Of a stretch of 64,000 nucleotides of DNA, positions 12,901 to 23,605 are shown piece by piece (positions within the stretch are counted from its first letter, which is position 1; every line of letters starts with the position of its first letter). Under the pieces are notes generated by a model that was given only the letters and a program-made list of their open reading frames with translations, was not told where the DNA came from and did not search any database. The translations under genes and the position numbers were made by a program. The stretch is from the NCBI GenBank assembly GCA_019096065.1, contig JAGUCH010000003.1, forward strand, positions 8,556,001 through 8,620,000, written 5' to 3'. The stretch comes from Paracyclopina nana (lineage: Eukaryota > Arthropoda > Copepoda > Cyclopoida > Cyclopettidae).

Positions 12901-13294
12901 ATCATAATTAAATACCCTATCATATGCAGGGCAGAGTCCAGGCAACCAGCTAATTAATAGACTTTGACCATGATTTTTTCTAAAAAAAAAAAACCCTGAT
13001 ATACATTGGAATTTGAGTTAGCTTGCAATAAAATGGCTTAAAGCGTGAAGAGTATGTTTTTATAACTCAAAGCAATTTTACCTCATGACCACACATCACC
13101 ACAGCTTTCGTGCCATCGTCATTGTCAAGCAAACCCTCGCAGAACCCTCCTTTGCTATCAGGCACCCAATAGGACTTTTTGGGATCATACGGCTTGAGCG
13201 CATCTTCCCTTTTCATCTCCATTGACACGACCAGATACGGCGATGGATCGGGATCTGGCTCATTGCCTTTTCCAAGCTTTACGTGGCCTGGCAT
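3952..13294 (-). CDS. Striated-muscle myosin heavy chain (myosin II)
   Basis: Actin-based motor of the muscle thick filament. Three coding exons by eye: 13294-13082, 9586-4592, 4530-3952, all phase 0, giving about 1928 residues, the usual length for muscle myosin. Exon 1 is the SH3-like N-terminus (residues 1-71). Exon 2 is one uninterrupted 4995 bp exon carrying the whole motor, lever arm and most of the rod: P-loop GESGAGKT, switch I NDNSSRFGKF, switch II DIAGFE, Lys/Gly-rich loop 2, SH helices QLTCNGVLEGIRIC, IQ region, then heptad coiled coil. Exon 3 ends the rod (NLRKSERRIKEL, EEAEEIAALNLAKF) with a short non-helical tail. Insect muscle Mhc genes make isoforms from clusters of alternative motor exons; here no alternative exons can exist inside the motor. 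Intron 1 (13081-9587) is 3.5 kb, far longer than its neighbours, and full of transposable elements. The start ATG at 13294 has the context CGAGGATGCC. Confidence 0.95.
10064..11669. mobile_element. Non-autonomous DNA transposon A (1606 bp) in myosin intron 1
   Basis: Both ends share the inverted terminal sequence GGGATATACTAAAATGYGCAACATGCGC. A perfect 9 bp direct repeat, CATTTTTTA, flanks it at 10055-10063 and 11670-11678. Inside each end are several inverted copies of TGTCGCGCATTTTAGTAGTT-like units (right side about 11550-11660, left side about 10075-10130). The interior is AT-rich with degenerate AAGCCTAACCTTAAA-type repeats and no convincing ORF. An 8-9 bp duplication with GG-starting termini is seen in MULE and Merlin type elements; the superfamily cannot be fixed without a transposase. 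Confidence 0.85.
12081..12225. mobile_element. MITE-like hairpin with TTA flanks (Harbinger-type)
   Basis: Two arms of about 67 bp (12081-12147 and 12159-12225), about 91% complementary, separated by an ~11 bp loop. The ends read GGCTCATTATCTTCCGCG. The trinucleotide TTA is present at both edges (12078-12080 and 12226-12228), the target duplication typical of PIF/Harbinger elements. It is non-coding and lies in myosin intron 1 between elements A and B. Confidence 0.7.
12264..12887. mobile_element. Non-autonomous DNA transposon B (624 bp) in myosin intron 1
   Basis: A perfect 9 bp target duplication, CTAGTTAAC, flanks it at 12255-12263 and 12888-12896. The ends begin GGGGGAAC (left) and, on the other strand, GGGCTCCATC (right). 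The left half carries repeated ATGTCCGACA and the right half its complement TGTCGGACAT, each several times, with spacers such as AAGTTGCAAA. There is no ORF of note. Confidence 0.82.
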
Positions 13295-14792
13295 CCTCGA
13301 TTCAAAGCTCTAATGGATTGCTTGATTGCACCAGCCTGATAATATGAGATTTTTAAAGATATTCTGACGACTTTTTGTCTTACCTCACTCCTTGTGGAAG
13401 CAAGACTAAAATTCAACGGAGCTTTGCTAACGAAGAAAACTTTCTTTTGGCAACCCTTATTTTGCTTCAGATACATATTACGCATCGGATCTGTGAGCAA
13501 AAGTTATCATGCTACTCTTGTTCATTCCCCACTGAATGTTCAAAAAGGACGTTAGCATGAACTTAAATCATTACTTCTAACCAATTTTGCATTACCTAGC
13601 TGCTTACGGGTGTCCAGAAAGTTGCCTCTTCCGCACTGAGTTACCACGCGTCAAGTATCTACAAATTATCTGGCATAATTAATGTGAACACTAGCTTTTG
13701 TAGAATAAAAAACTGCAAGTCAATACTATTTAAGGATTGGAACACTTTCAATTGATGCATAAAATTAAAAGCTTTGTGAGCATTGTAGAAGCAAAATTGG
13801 CTTATTGTAAATAATAATTAGGAGTTTTTTTGCAAGCTGTCACATCATTACTTTGGTGGGGAGAAGGTCATGCATTCTTTAAATATAGAAGAAAAGCATC
13901 TGAGCTCTCGTGTTGATCTCTCTCGCTAGAAAGGGCGTTCGAATGACGTACTTTAAATTAGACGACAGAGACTTGCATTTTGTTATGAGTTTCACGTTGA
14001 ACAAAAAATAGCTTTTGTCAATAACATCGTTTTTCAAGTTGCAATTAAGGATTTGCATACTCTAATACCCAATCAGATGAATAAAGAAGTCAATTCGATT
14101 GTTCACATAAAGTAGCCTCAAAAAATTGACAGTGTTTGTTCAATCCCCAGAGATTCAACCAATTAAATATTAATAGCTCAAATAGGTCGAGTAGAGGTCA
14201 CCTTCAAACATCTTTGACGTCCACGAGTGAAAGCTGCTTGAAGATGCTAAAAAAATTAAGCTTGCGTCAAAACTCAATGATAGGGTTGGAATGTCAGATT
14301 AATGACACGTTAGACTGGGGCATGGTAAAATATTTCACTCATGTACTTAGGGGTATGGTTGCCTCAGAGAGGTTTGGGTGGTTGACTAGAATATTGGCTT
14401 AATGTGCTTGCTAATTAAAGCTTCTCTTGACAGACGGACGTTCACTAGGGCAGATTCCCACTGTGCTAAGAGTTCATTGTTGCCAAGTTTTTGAAGCCGC
14501 CAGCAAAAAAGAGATTTTAATGAAGGGTGAGTGTGACAATATTTACGATTGCACGGTCTCAGCGCAAGAGGACATCAAAGAGGAGACTCCACAATAGTAA
14601 ATCAAGTAGCTACAGATTTGAGCGGCCACTTGTCCCGCAAAACGATGGCATATTTTTAGCCAAGTAGCTCATCACAACTTACGCTCAAGCATATTGTTCC
14701 TCCATTTCAGTCGTCGTTTATTGCATATTGTAAAATATGCGCCGGGCTTTGCATTGTTCGGCTTTCTAAAATTGAACTAGAACACTATGATA
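13295..14792. other. Intergenic: myosin promoter side and DHTKD1 3' side
   Basis: Holds the upstream region of the myosin gene (minus strand, reading down from about 14 kb) and the 3' flank of DHTKD1. A 5' UTR exon is possible: minus-strand AG followed by GCTGGTGCAATC near 13340 looks like an acceptor shortly before the ATG. I find no coding sequence. Confidence 0.45.
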
Positions 14793-17700
14793 TCACTGAA
14801 ACGTTTGATCCAGGACGGCAGCCACTTCTTTGTGATGCTCTGATCCCACCCCAACAGCAGGCTGGCATAGTGGTCCTCGTCCAGCATAGGCCAGATTACG
14901 GATTCCAATCAAGTTAGCAAATCGGGGCTTGATGAAACTCCAGGCTCCAGCATTTTGATGCTCTTCCTGACTCCATACATATTCTGGAAGAAAAAATAGG
15001 CGAGAAAAGTCAATAGCTGTCAATGTCAGAGTGTGCTCTAAAGTTGACAGGCTGTAGCAAAAATTAATTTGCTACTTGCAAAATGTTTGCTCAGAGCAAA
15101 CGTAACTCATGCAAGACAGTTTGGACTTACTTTTTGCAAACTGGTAACGTGACACTTCATCTTGTATCTCCTTTGTTGGGAAAGGACAAAGTTGCTCAAG
15201 TCTGATGAAGGCCGTGTCCTTTATGCCAAGGTCCTCGGCATGTTTGACCAGGGCATAGTAATGTTTGCCTGACACAAAAACGACCCTGCGAACATCTTTG
15301 GGATTAGCTCTTTTGTCAGGGAGCACAGGATTGAAATGAGTGCCAGGTCCCATTTCAGTCAGATCTGAGGACGCAGCGGACAACCGAAGCAAAATCTTGG
15401 GGGCAACAACCACGAGGGGCTTTCTAAAATTTCGCAGCATCTGAAAATACAACTCGTTACTGACAAAGTCATGCACACATGAACAATTGGCTCACCTGAC
15501 GCCTCAAAAGGTGGAAGTATTGAGCCGAGGTCGAGGGGTTCACAATATGCCAGTTGACATCGTCTCCATCAACGTTGTCCTCGCTCGAGTCAGACATCTG
15601 CAGAAACCTTTCCATTCTGCATGAAGAATGCTCAGGACCAGCCCCATCCATGCCATGGGGCAGTAGCATGGTGAGCCCTGACTGGAGCCCCCATTTGGAC
15701 TCTCCAGATCCAACGTACGTGTCCAAGATGATTTGAGCCCCGTTGAAGAAGTCACCGAATTGCGCTTCCCATATCACCAAATTATTGGGATGGCCTATAG
15801 AAAGGCCGTACTCGTAGGCCAACACAGCCTCTTCACTCAAGGGAGAGTTGGCCATTTCCAAATGACCTTGGTTGTCGATCCCAAGATCATTCAGAGGAAT
15901 GTAAACTTCGTTGGACTCCTGGTCCACCAGCATCGCGTGCCGATGGCTGAAAGTTGCTCTTCCCACATCTTGGCCACTTATGCGAACATTGAATCCTTGA
16001 TAGAGCAACGAGCCGACCGCCAAGGCCTCTGCCAAGCCCCAATCTATGTTGGACCCGGACTGGAGTTTTTTCAAGCGGGCCTCCACGTGATGTTTCTTCA
16101 GGTGATTATGGATGTTGAAGTCATCGGGATGCAGCACTGACCTTGATCCCACGTACTTGAGCACTTCGTACGACAGCCCTAAAACATGAAATATTTGCAG
16201 GCATTTGGATATAGTTCACTACTGTAATTATGTACCAGTGTCCCATTGAGTGATTGATTCTCCGGGTTGAATCATGGTTTGCCAATCGCCCTTGAGGTTG
16301 GATTGCTCAGGCTTGTAAGTTTCAATTTGTTTGAAGTGGTCGTTGAGCATTTCCGAATGTTTGGCAACAATGTTTGCAACATCTTGGCTCTGCATGATTT
16401 GCGATTTTATTAGCTGCTCGGAGTAGGCATCAGGCACGGATCCACGAGCGTGAACTTTGCTGTATAAAAGTGGATTAGTGAAGGTCGGATCGTCCAATTC
16501 GTTGTGTCCCCAGCGACGGAAGCAGTGGAGCTCAACAAAAACCTCCTTGCGGAACTTTCGCTGGTACTCAAGGGCGATTTTTGTTCCAATCATGACAGCC
16601 TCAGGATCATCTCCGTTGACGTGGAATATGGGAGCATTGATGAATTTGGCCAGATCCGAGGAGTATCTCGATGATTTGCCCCGGTCGTTGGGAGTGGTAA
16701 ATCCAATCTGGTTATTGACTACGAGGTGCAATGTTCCACCCACGTTGTAATGGGGCAAATATGAGAGCAGCAAGCATTCTTGATTGATTCCCTGGCCGCT
16801 GAAAGCCGCATCTCCATGAATGAGCACGCAGAGTACATCGTCTCCAGTGATGCTACTAGCACCATAATCGTGGCTGTAATCTCCTGAATTGGAGGTCATT
16901 TGCTTTGCCCTAGCTTTTCCCATGGCAACCGGATTCACAGCCTCCAAATGGGATGGATTGGGCAACATTGTCACGTGACAGCCATTTAGATCTAAGGAGC
17001 TTGCTGAAAAAAATTTGGTCATTCTTGTGAGGCCAAAATAAAACTTCTCCTCAACAACTACTTGTCTTACTTAAGTGAGATAGAACGTCGCCGGCTCCTT
17101 TTTGCTCCGAAGGGAATTCGCGAAGTCCTTTCATTTTTCGAAACATGGCCACGGGAGGAAACTGCATGAGGCCAGTTAACAAGTTGAGCCGACCACGGTG
17201 TGGCATTCCTACAACCACATCCTTGAGTCCGTCTAATTGAAAATCGAAGAAGTAATTAATTCTGTAAAAATAGATTCGATGCCCATTTTGTACATTTTGA
17301 GTTGGCGTTGTCAAAAAGTTCCACGAAAAATCCCATCATGGCTTCGGCACCTTCTCCGCCGTAGCGTTTCACGTTGGAGAATTTCGTTGCTAGAAAGTTA
17401 TCGAAATTTTGCGATTTGAGCATCTCCTCAGCAAGTCGAATTTTTTCGCAAGTCGTTAAGACTGCTTCACGGTTTGACAGATAGTCCTCGTATTTTTGAC
17501 ACAGCCACTCATGTTCAGCCTCGTCCTGTAATTATCATTGAAGCAGGATGACATATGCAAATTTCAGAGATCTTCGAACTGATAGTATGTAAATGTTGCG
17601 GTCACCACTCTTTACAATTACAGGGACCCCCTGCTGGAGCGTGAAGAACCCACCAATTAAGTGGCCCGGCACACTTGTCCCCGGCCATAAAATCACCTTT

Positions 17701-18768
17701 GCTAAGCTAGTCCTAAGGTCAAGTTCAGCTGGACACTCGATGACTATCGACCCTTTCGCTGTGTCAACCCGTTCAACCCATTAAAGGATTTTAAGGAAAA
17801 TTGCGCCCTCAGGGCTCAAGACTGAAGCCCGAGGGCGAATTTGGGACACCGCCTCGGGCAAGTGTCCCCATTGCGAATGCTCATTTTCAGGTAGGGTTAA
17901 ATGACCCATAAAGTTCGGGGCCAGCTAGCGTGACCATTTTACAGCTTCATTGGGACAAAGGACCGCTAGTTTTATTAGGGCTTTAAATGATCTTCAACGA
18001 ATTGAGCACTCGCTTTAATCAATGCCCTAGTTGAGCTGGCCAATAAATTCAGTTAAAAAACAGTGCTTTGAACCTACTTCCACAGCAGAAAAATCAACTG
18101 CCGTTGTTCCACAGTACATTGATTTTAGGTAAGACTCGACATCCGAGATTGTGCTCAATGAGGATGTACCATGCAAAAGGCCCGAGGTTGATTCCAACAT
18201 TTGGCCTTTGTCTAAGCCATAACGTCCACCATCTAACTCTGCCAAGTCTTCAACGCTGCAAAGAACGCGAGTAATCAGGCAAGACATATCCAGCACAAAA
18301 TCGGGCTGAGTCCACGCCATTACGCAAGGAACTCACATATAAAACAAGCGTAATATAAATGGGCTTTTCGTGCTTTTCGGAAAGATAATTTTCAGAACGA
18401 AATTCCAAAAATTGACATTTTACCTTTTAGGCACTTTAGTTGGAACGGGATTAATTTTTGAGCATTTATGGCCATGTTTTCTGAAAGCTTCAATGTAACG
18501 ATATAAGTTGGAGCTTTTAGCCCTGGCCTCATAATCAACCACGACATCATCTGAAACAAGTAATGTTAAGAGAAACACAAAATTGAAAGTAACTATGCAA
18601 AAAGATACTTTTGGAGGATTCCCTGAAAGCCTTCCATGCAGCTGCGTTGAACCCATACACTTTTCCTTCGCAATGGTAGCTCCTTGTCAAAATTGATGCA
18701 GTTGTCGCAAGCCTTGATTTGAAGCAGCTAGAGTTGGCAATGAAACGAGCTGCAATGAGATTGTTCAT
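14793..18768 (-). CDS. DHTKD1: 2-oxoadipate dehydrogenase E1 subunit (DHTKD1)
   Basis: Thiamine-diphosphate E1 of the mitochondrial 2-oxoadipate dehydrogenase complex in lysine and tryptophan breakdown. Nine exons by eye: 18768-18609, 18550-18424, 18255-18078, 17525-17294, 17232-17071, 17003-16236, 16178-15496, 15440-15131, 14983-14793, phases consistent, about 936 residues (human about 919). Family blocks: [19 protein letters not shown] near the N-terminus, [55 protein letters not shown], the ThDP segment [10 protein letters not shown] with [47 protein letters not shown], and the C-terminal [21 protein letters not shown] and LTGLMQFPP match DHTKD1 rather than OGDH. The Arg/Ser-rich first 35 residues fit a mitochondrial targeting peptide. 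One stretch before HVTMLPNP is a few residues shorter than in vertebrates. It is divergent from EEF1D and shares an ~870 bp upstream region with it. Confidence 0.94.
17610..17960. repeat. GC-rich dispersed repeat, copy 1 (DHTKD1 intron 3)
   Basis: Unlike the surrounding AT-rich intron. It contains ACCCCCTGCTG, GGCCATAAAATCACC and CGACCCTTTCGCTGTGTC in this order. Diverged counterparts occur in the same order on the opposite strand at about 44.8-45.15 kb. It also carries two GC-rich hairpins (CGCCCTCAGGGCT/AGCCCGAGGGCG and GCCCGAGG/CCTCGGGC). Its edges are not resolved. It explains why this intron (17526-18077) is about ten times the usual length. Confidence 0.5.
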
Positions 18769-19633
18769 GATGATTCCTGGTGAACTGGCGGCGAACTTCC
18801 AATGTCAGCTCCTCACTGTCACATCGATAAACTAGCAAAATTCGATGAGATTTTCAATTCTCCACAAAAATTACGATCTATCAAAAAAAGTGCAACTAAC
18901 AGATCGAAAACGAACCTATCCAATAAAAAAATGACTTCAATATTCCAAATCCTTCGATGAATCTCACTAACAAAAAGTAAAGTTTTAGCAGATGTAAATA
19001 TGGTTCCATTTGATTCATTTATTTGATAATAATGAAAAAAATATCACATTAAATTTTATTAACTACCGCAAATATTGGCTTATTCTGAATGCCTCGTTAC
19101 AGCGCAGAAGGAAAAGTTCGAAAACAAACTAAGAAACCAGTTTTCACCGCCATCATGTATCAATTAGCTCACATATCGAAATCATTTAATTGATTGCAGA
19201 TGCAAATCCAGAATAGTGACTCAAAAAATTCGGATAAATTGTTCCCCTTCGATGAGCCTTTCGACATCTGCTTCGAAGCATTTTTTCGCCTATTTTCTTT
19301 CAACTCTGACATTGTTGCAATTTGAATTTGCCGCTCTTTCTACTTGTTGGCTTGAAGCTGAAATCGAGCCGACTCGTGTTTCCGCCTTTCCAGTTCCACG
19401 CCGAGCCGGGTTCGTGTCTTCTTTTGCCAAATCTTCGAATTTCTTAACTTCTTCGGCTTCCTTCGTGGTAAGATCTGCCGTTAATTATCGTCGTAGCCTT
19501 CCTTGATTATCCGTTATTTTGACGCTCGCTCTTCTCGCGAGTTTTTTATTAAGCACCTCGATAATTTCGCAGTTTTTTTTACTTTGTTTACGTTCTGCTT
19601 TTATTTCTTTTGTTAGGCAGTTTCAAAAGCACG
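18769..19633. promoter_or_regulatory. Bidirectional promoter region DHTKD1 / EEF1D
   Basis: Head-to-head starts of DHTKD1 (-) and EEF1D (+). A likely EEF1D 5' UTR donor, TTCCTTCGTG/GTAAGATC, lies near 19468. An acceptor, TTTTGTTAG, lies near 19617, just before the ATG at 19634. The upstream part of the UTR exon is pyrimidine-rich, as expected for a translation-factor mRNA. No ORF. Confidence 0.5.
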
Positions 19634-22605
19634 ATGTCAGTTCAAGCTTTAGCTCAAGAGAATTTTTGGGCCAACAAGGCCGAATGCGATGACGCCGAAA
19701 AAGCCTATTACATGAGGCTCTCTGGAGCTAAGGTACAGATCTTGCACCCCTTAGTCAATTTTGACACCCCCACCCCCCTCTCTAAACTTAGTTGATGTCC
19801 GAAGATTTGCTGTGAAATTATCCTTGGTTCTCTATCTTACTCTCTCTGCTCTAAATTCTCCTTGATGGGAATTTGTTAACACTTCTCACTCCGTCATATT
19901 TTTGAGTTTTTTGCGTTGTTCGTCGTTCTTGGTAGCCCTTGGTTATTATTTTTGTTATATTTTTAATCTAACTTTCAATTTTTTGTCGGGACTGCCCCTT
20001 ATTAGTCATGCACCGTCATCACATTTTTGTTGTTGAACAACTCACCGCTAAAAGGGAGCTTTCCATGCCAGCTTTGCTTTCTAACATACAGTCAGCTGAT
20101 CGACGAGTATTGACTGAACATCTTCAGGAGCCAAGCCCTCCAATAAAGGTCCCTAGTCATCTTTCAAAATGGTTCAAGATGGAGCAAAGAAGAAGAAAAA
20201 CAACAAAAAGAAGAACGGCAAGAAGGGCCCTCAGCAACAGGGTGACTCTCCGCCTGAAGTCCTTGCCACACCCGACCCCCAGCAGCAGCAGCCAAAGGAA
20301 GCCCCCCAGCCGGTCGTAGTTTCGGCCAGCAAACCTTCTAATTCTGGCAATCAAGGACCGCCCAAGAAGGCTGCTATTAACGGAGTGAAACCCTCCGCTA
20401 CTAACAATAACTCCCCACCTGACTCTGAGGCTGTTTTGAAAAACTTGGCCTCTGAGGCAGATCGTTTGTTAACTTACAACTGGGCTGCCATCCAGGATGC
20501 TGAGACCAAGTATCAACTGTATCTCGCGTCCCAAAAAAAGGCGCCTGGAAAGGTAGCCCATACCATTTTTCGTATACCCTTTTGTAACATTATAAGTACT
20601 CATGCCATTGTGCTCTGTATTAGAAAGCCGCCCCCAAAGCTTCCGAGGAAGATTTTGACCTCTTCGCTGCCTCAGATGAGGAAAAGCCTGCCCCTAAGGC
20701 CAAAGCTGAAAAGAAGAAGCCCCAACAACAGCAAGACAAGTCTCAGGTAGATTGTAGATGATGTAGCTTGCAGAAATTTTCTTTTGGTTGCCCCCTCACA
20801 CCGGACTCTCTTTTTTCGTTTGAAAAAGCACGATAAACCTCTCTCTCTCTCGTTACACTAGTCAAGCAAAAAGCGAACAACGTCCGAGTCTGACAAGAAA
20901 AAGCAAAGGACTACTTCAGAGTGCAATAAGCGCTCCAAGACAAAGTCTGAATCCAAGCCTGATGGTGGCTTGTACTTGAACGTGAAAAACGACCAGAAAA
21001 CCTTGGTCTTGCTCAAGCCTGATGCCATTCATCGCAACATGATGGGCGACGTTGTGAGGAAATTTGAGAACAGAGGTTTCAAATTGGCTGCTATGAAGTT
21101 TGTCAACGCGTCTGAAGAGCTCCTCAAGAAGCACTATGAGGACTTGAACAAAAAGCCCTTCTTTCCTGAGCTCGTCAGGTATCCGATAACTTCAATGCTG
21201 CCATCGGAATCCGCATTTTGAATTCACTCAAGGTACATGAGATCTGGTCCCATATTGGCCATGGTTTGGACGGGTCTCAATATCATTCCTATGGTGCGTG
21301 CGATGGTTGGAGCCACTCGCCCTATGGATGCAGCTCCAGGATCTGTTAGAGGCGATCTTTGCGTCGACGTTGGACGCAACTTGATTCACGCCTCTGATTC
21401 TGCGGAGTCGGCACAAAAAGAGGTTGCCATGTGGTTTCCGGATGAGCAGATTGTGCAGTGGAGACCTTGCACTCTTGAATGGACCTACGAGGACGAAGTT
21501 GACGAAGAAACCCTCAAGAAACCAGCGATTGTAAATGGCGCTAGCTTGACTTTTTCCCGACCACCTTTTGGTTATGCTTAGATAATTTAGTTTGCACGGA
21601 TATGAACCATGACTTTAGTCCGGTGCCACCCACCCCTTCGTTCCCCTAATATTTGTGCCGCTTTTTTATAATAACGTATCAAAGATAATTAACTTGTTTT
21701 CTTGGTGTAGGGCTCATCCCAAAGCTCATTGGCTGCCGAGATTGCCAAGGCGCGACAACACATTAAAAACTCACTTGAGTGTGTGAGTACTTTAGAGATT
21801 ATAACAACATCTTTTCCCTTTTGCTGATTTTCCAATAACTTCTTTCCTCCTCCTGCATCGGTAAAGAAGATTTGTCATCAGCTTTATTTTTTGCTTCAAG
21901 GTTGACGGACTTGCAGCAATGGCCAGCGGAGCAAACCCTGATATTGTTAAGAAGCTCAAGGACCTCGAGCTTGAAAACTCCAACCTCAAGAAAGGTAAAG
22001 TGATCTAATGGATTATTATTGTAAGCGATTTTCATTGGCGTGAATGGATTTGCAGTCACACAAGACTTGAAAGCTCTCGTGCTCAAGCTTGAGGGTAGGA
22101 TCAATGCTCTTGAGAAAGGAGGTGCTGCTCCCGCCAAAGAAGCCAAGAAAGAAGAGGAAGAGGATGAGGACGTTGACCTGTTTGGCAGCGGAAGCGACAG
22201 TGAGGATGATGCCGAGAAGGCCAGAGTCAGGGACGAAAGGCTGGCTGCCTACCATGCCAAGAAGGCCAAGAAGCCTGCTCTGATTGCCAAGACCTCGGTT
22301 GTCCTCGACATCAAGCCTTGGGATGACGAAACTGATCTTGATGCCATGCTCAAGCAAGTCAAGACCATCCAAAAGGAGGGCCTACTTTGGGGAGCTTGTA
22401 AGTGGCTTATTTTTAGTTCTAGGCCAATTGCCAACTATTTGTTATTGTAGCTAAATTGGTCCCCGTTGGTTATGGCATCAACAAATTGAGGGTCATGTGC
22501 GTCGTCGAGGACGAGAAGGTGTCAATTGACGAGTTGTGCGAGCAGATTGCTGAATTCGAGGATTTCGTCCAATCTGTCGACATCGATTCCATGTCGAAGA
22601 TTTAA
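19634..22605 (+). CDS. EEF1D: Elongation factor 1-delta (eEF1B-delta, GDP/GTP exchange factor)
   Basis: Exchanges GDP for GTP on eEF1A after each aminoacyl-tRNA delivery, as part of the eEF1B complex. Exons by eye: 19634-19732, 21711-21782, 21901-21994, 22056-22397, 22451-22605, consistent phases, 253 residues. Residues 1-33 are the delta-type N-terminus ([18 protein letters not shown]) that binds eEF1B-gamma. Then come [12 protein letters not shown], a leucine-zipper-like helix, the acidic stretch [14 protein letters not shown], and the catalytic domain ([52 protein letters not shown]). The last exons are typical in every respect. Intron 1 is 1978 bp and contains a complete second ORF on the same strand (next entry). 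Poly(A) signal at 22708. Confidence 0.95.
20169..21581 (+). CDS. eEF1B-like N-terminus fused to nucleoside diphosphate kinase, inside EEF1D intron 1
   Basis: Four exons by eye: 20169-20552, 20624-20746, 20862-21178, 21233-21581, phases 0/0/2, giving 390 residues with its own ATG (CAAAATGG) and TAG. Residues 1-40 are Lys/Gln-rich. Residues about 85-128 contain [18 protein letters not shown], which resembles the eEF1D N-terminus. Residues about 130-170 have [13 protein letters not shown], like the eEF1B acidic linker. Residues about 170-205 are a Ser/Lys-rich hinge. Residues about 212-355 are a complete NDP kinase: LLKPDA (Lys221), HYEDL, the Arg in [22 protein letters not shown] with the phospho-acceptor His (about 327), and the Trp-Tyr-Glu end. 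All key NDPK residues I can check are present, so it is probably active. NDPK makes GTP from GDP with ATP; the exchange domain of eEF1B is replaced by it. It may be a nested gene or an alternative EEF1D isoform. Confidence 0.85.
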
Positions 22606-22707
22606 GTTCTTTTTTATTGTGAAACAAAATGCCTACCTTCTTTGAACCTTGTCCACGACCACTACTACAACCCTTGTGAATGAACTTTCAGTTAACTGAG
22701 TGTATTG

Positions 22708-22713
22708 AATAAA
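22708..22713 (+). terminator. EEF1D poly(A) signal
   Basis: AATAAA about 100 nt after the EEF1D stop codon. The 3' UTR ends in AT-rich sequence before TMEM18, which converges on it. Confidence 0.6.
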
Positions 22714-23002
22714 GGCATCATTTTAGTTCCAGTCAAAAAACTTTTATTATTTCTTGAGATGGCACTCGATCACAGTCGGCATTTTCTACTTAATGGGTCA
22801 AGAGAACATCTTCTCTTCATCCTGCATAAATTAAATATAGTAGGAGTAATATTGCGTCGTGAGGTCCTCCTTTCACAACTGTAAAAAACATCACAGCAAC
22901 TTTCGTGGTGCATTGAAAGGGATGAATTTTGAAGGGTACAAGATGCCCAAAAATACTCGGAAAAATTCTGTCTTGTTAGAAATGCATATCGCTGTATAAT
23001 CA

Positions 23003-23605
23003 TTATTTTGTCTTTTTTGAATGTCGGTCGATTTGCAGCTGCTTAACTTGGATCATAAGCTGTGAAGACTCGTGGAACCAATTAGCCTATCAAAAAAATT
23101 GGTTATCACGATTGGAATTATCAAGGGATATGAATACTGCTCACCACAATGAATGAACTGGCCAACAACAGTGGTGTCGACATGAATATGGATATGAAGA
23201 GTCCGGAGCTGTCAAAATATTGATACTTGGTGAAATATTTATGATTCTGAGCAAGGAATTCGTTCAGGTCTTCAGCCATATAGACAGTCAGCACTAGATT
23301 TTTAAGGAAAAATTCAGATGCCTTAACTTGACTTCGATGATATCTTGAATTGCTTACGTATCAGAATGAATGAGAAGCCTTGAATGGCACTGTACTTCCG
23401 CGACATGTACAGAAATATGAATAGGCTCACGTAGAAGGCAAAGAGGTAATAAGGCCAATGTTCATTCCAATCAATCTACGAGAGAGAAGAAGCCATATGA
23501 AGAACTTTTGGCCATAGGTCATTTTAAGCAGCTCACCTTTTCAAAGAAAATCATCATTCCACCGAATTCCTGCTGATTTCCATCACTTTTCGAGTTCCAG
23601 CCCAT
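23003..23605 (-). CDS. TMEM18: Transmembrane protein 18
   Basis: Small nuclear-membrane protein linked in vertebrates to chromatin tethering and energy balance. Four short exons by eye: 23605-23537, 23475-23358, 23293-23145, 23086-23003, phases consistent, 139 residues (human 140). Recognised by the block KYQYFDSSGLFISIFMSTPL and by three membrane segments (YYLFAFYVSLFIFLYM; the start of exon 3; LFISIFMSTPLLLASSFIV), with a lysine-rich C-terminus (DRHSKKTK). The single exons are 69-149 bp, so the gene is easily missed by simple ORF searches. It is convergent with EEF1D. Confidence 0.9.

Noticed and set aside
14793-18768. 2-oxoglutarate dehydrogenase (OGDH)
   Set aside because: Same superfamily, but blocks such as [27 protein letters not shown] and MGKARAKQ are of the DHTKD1 type.
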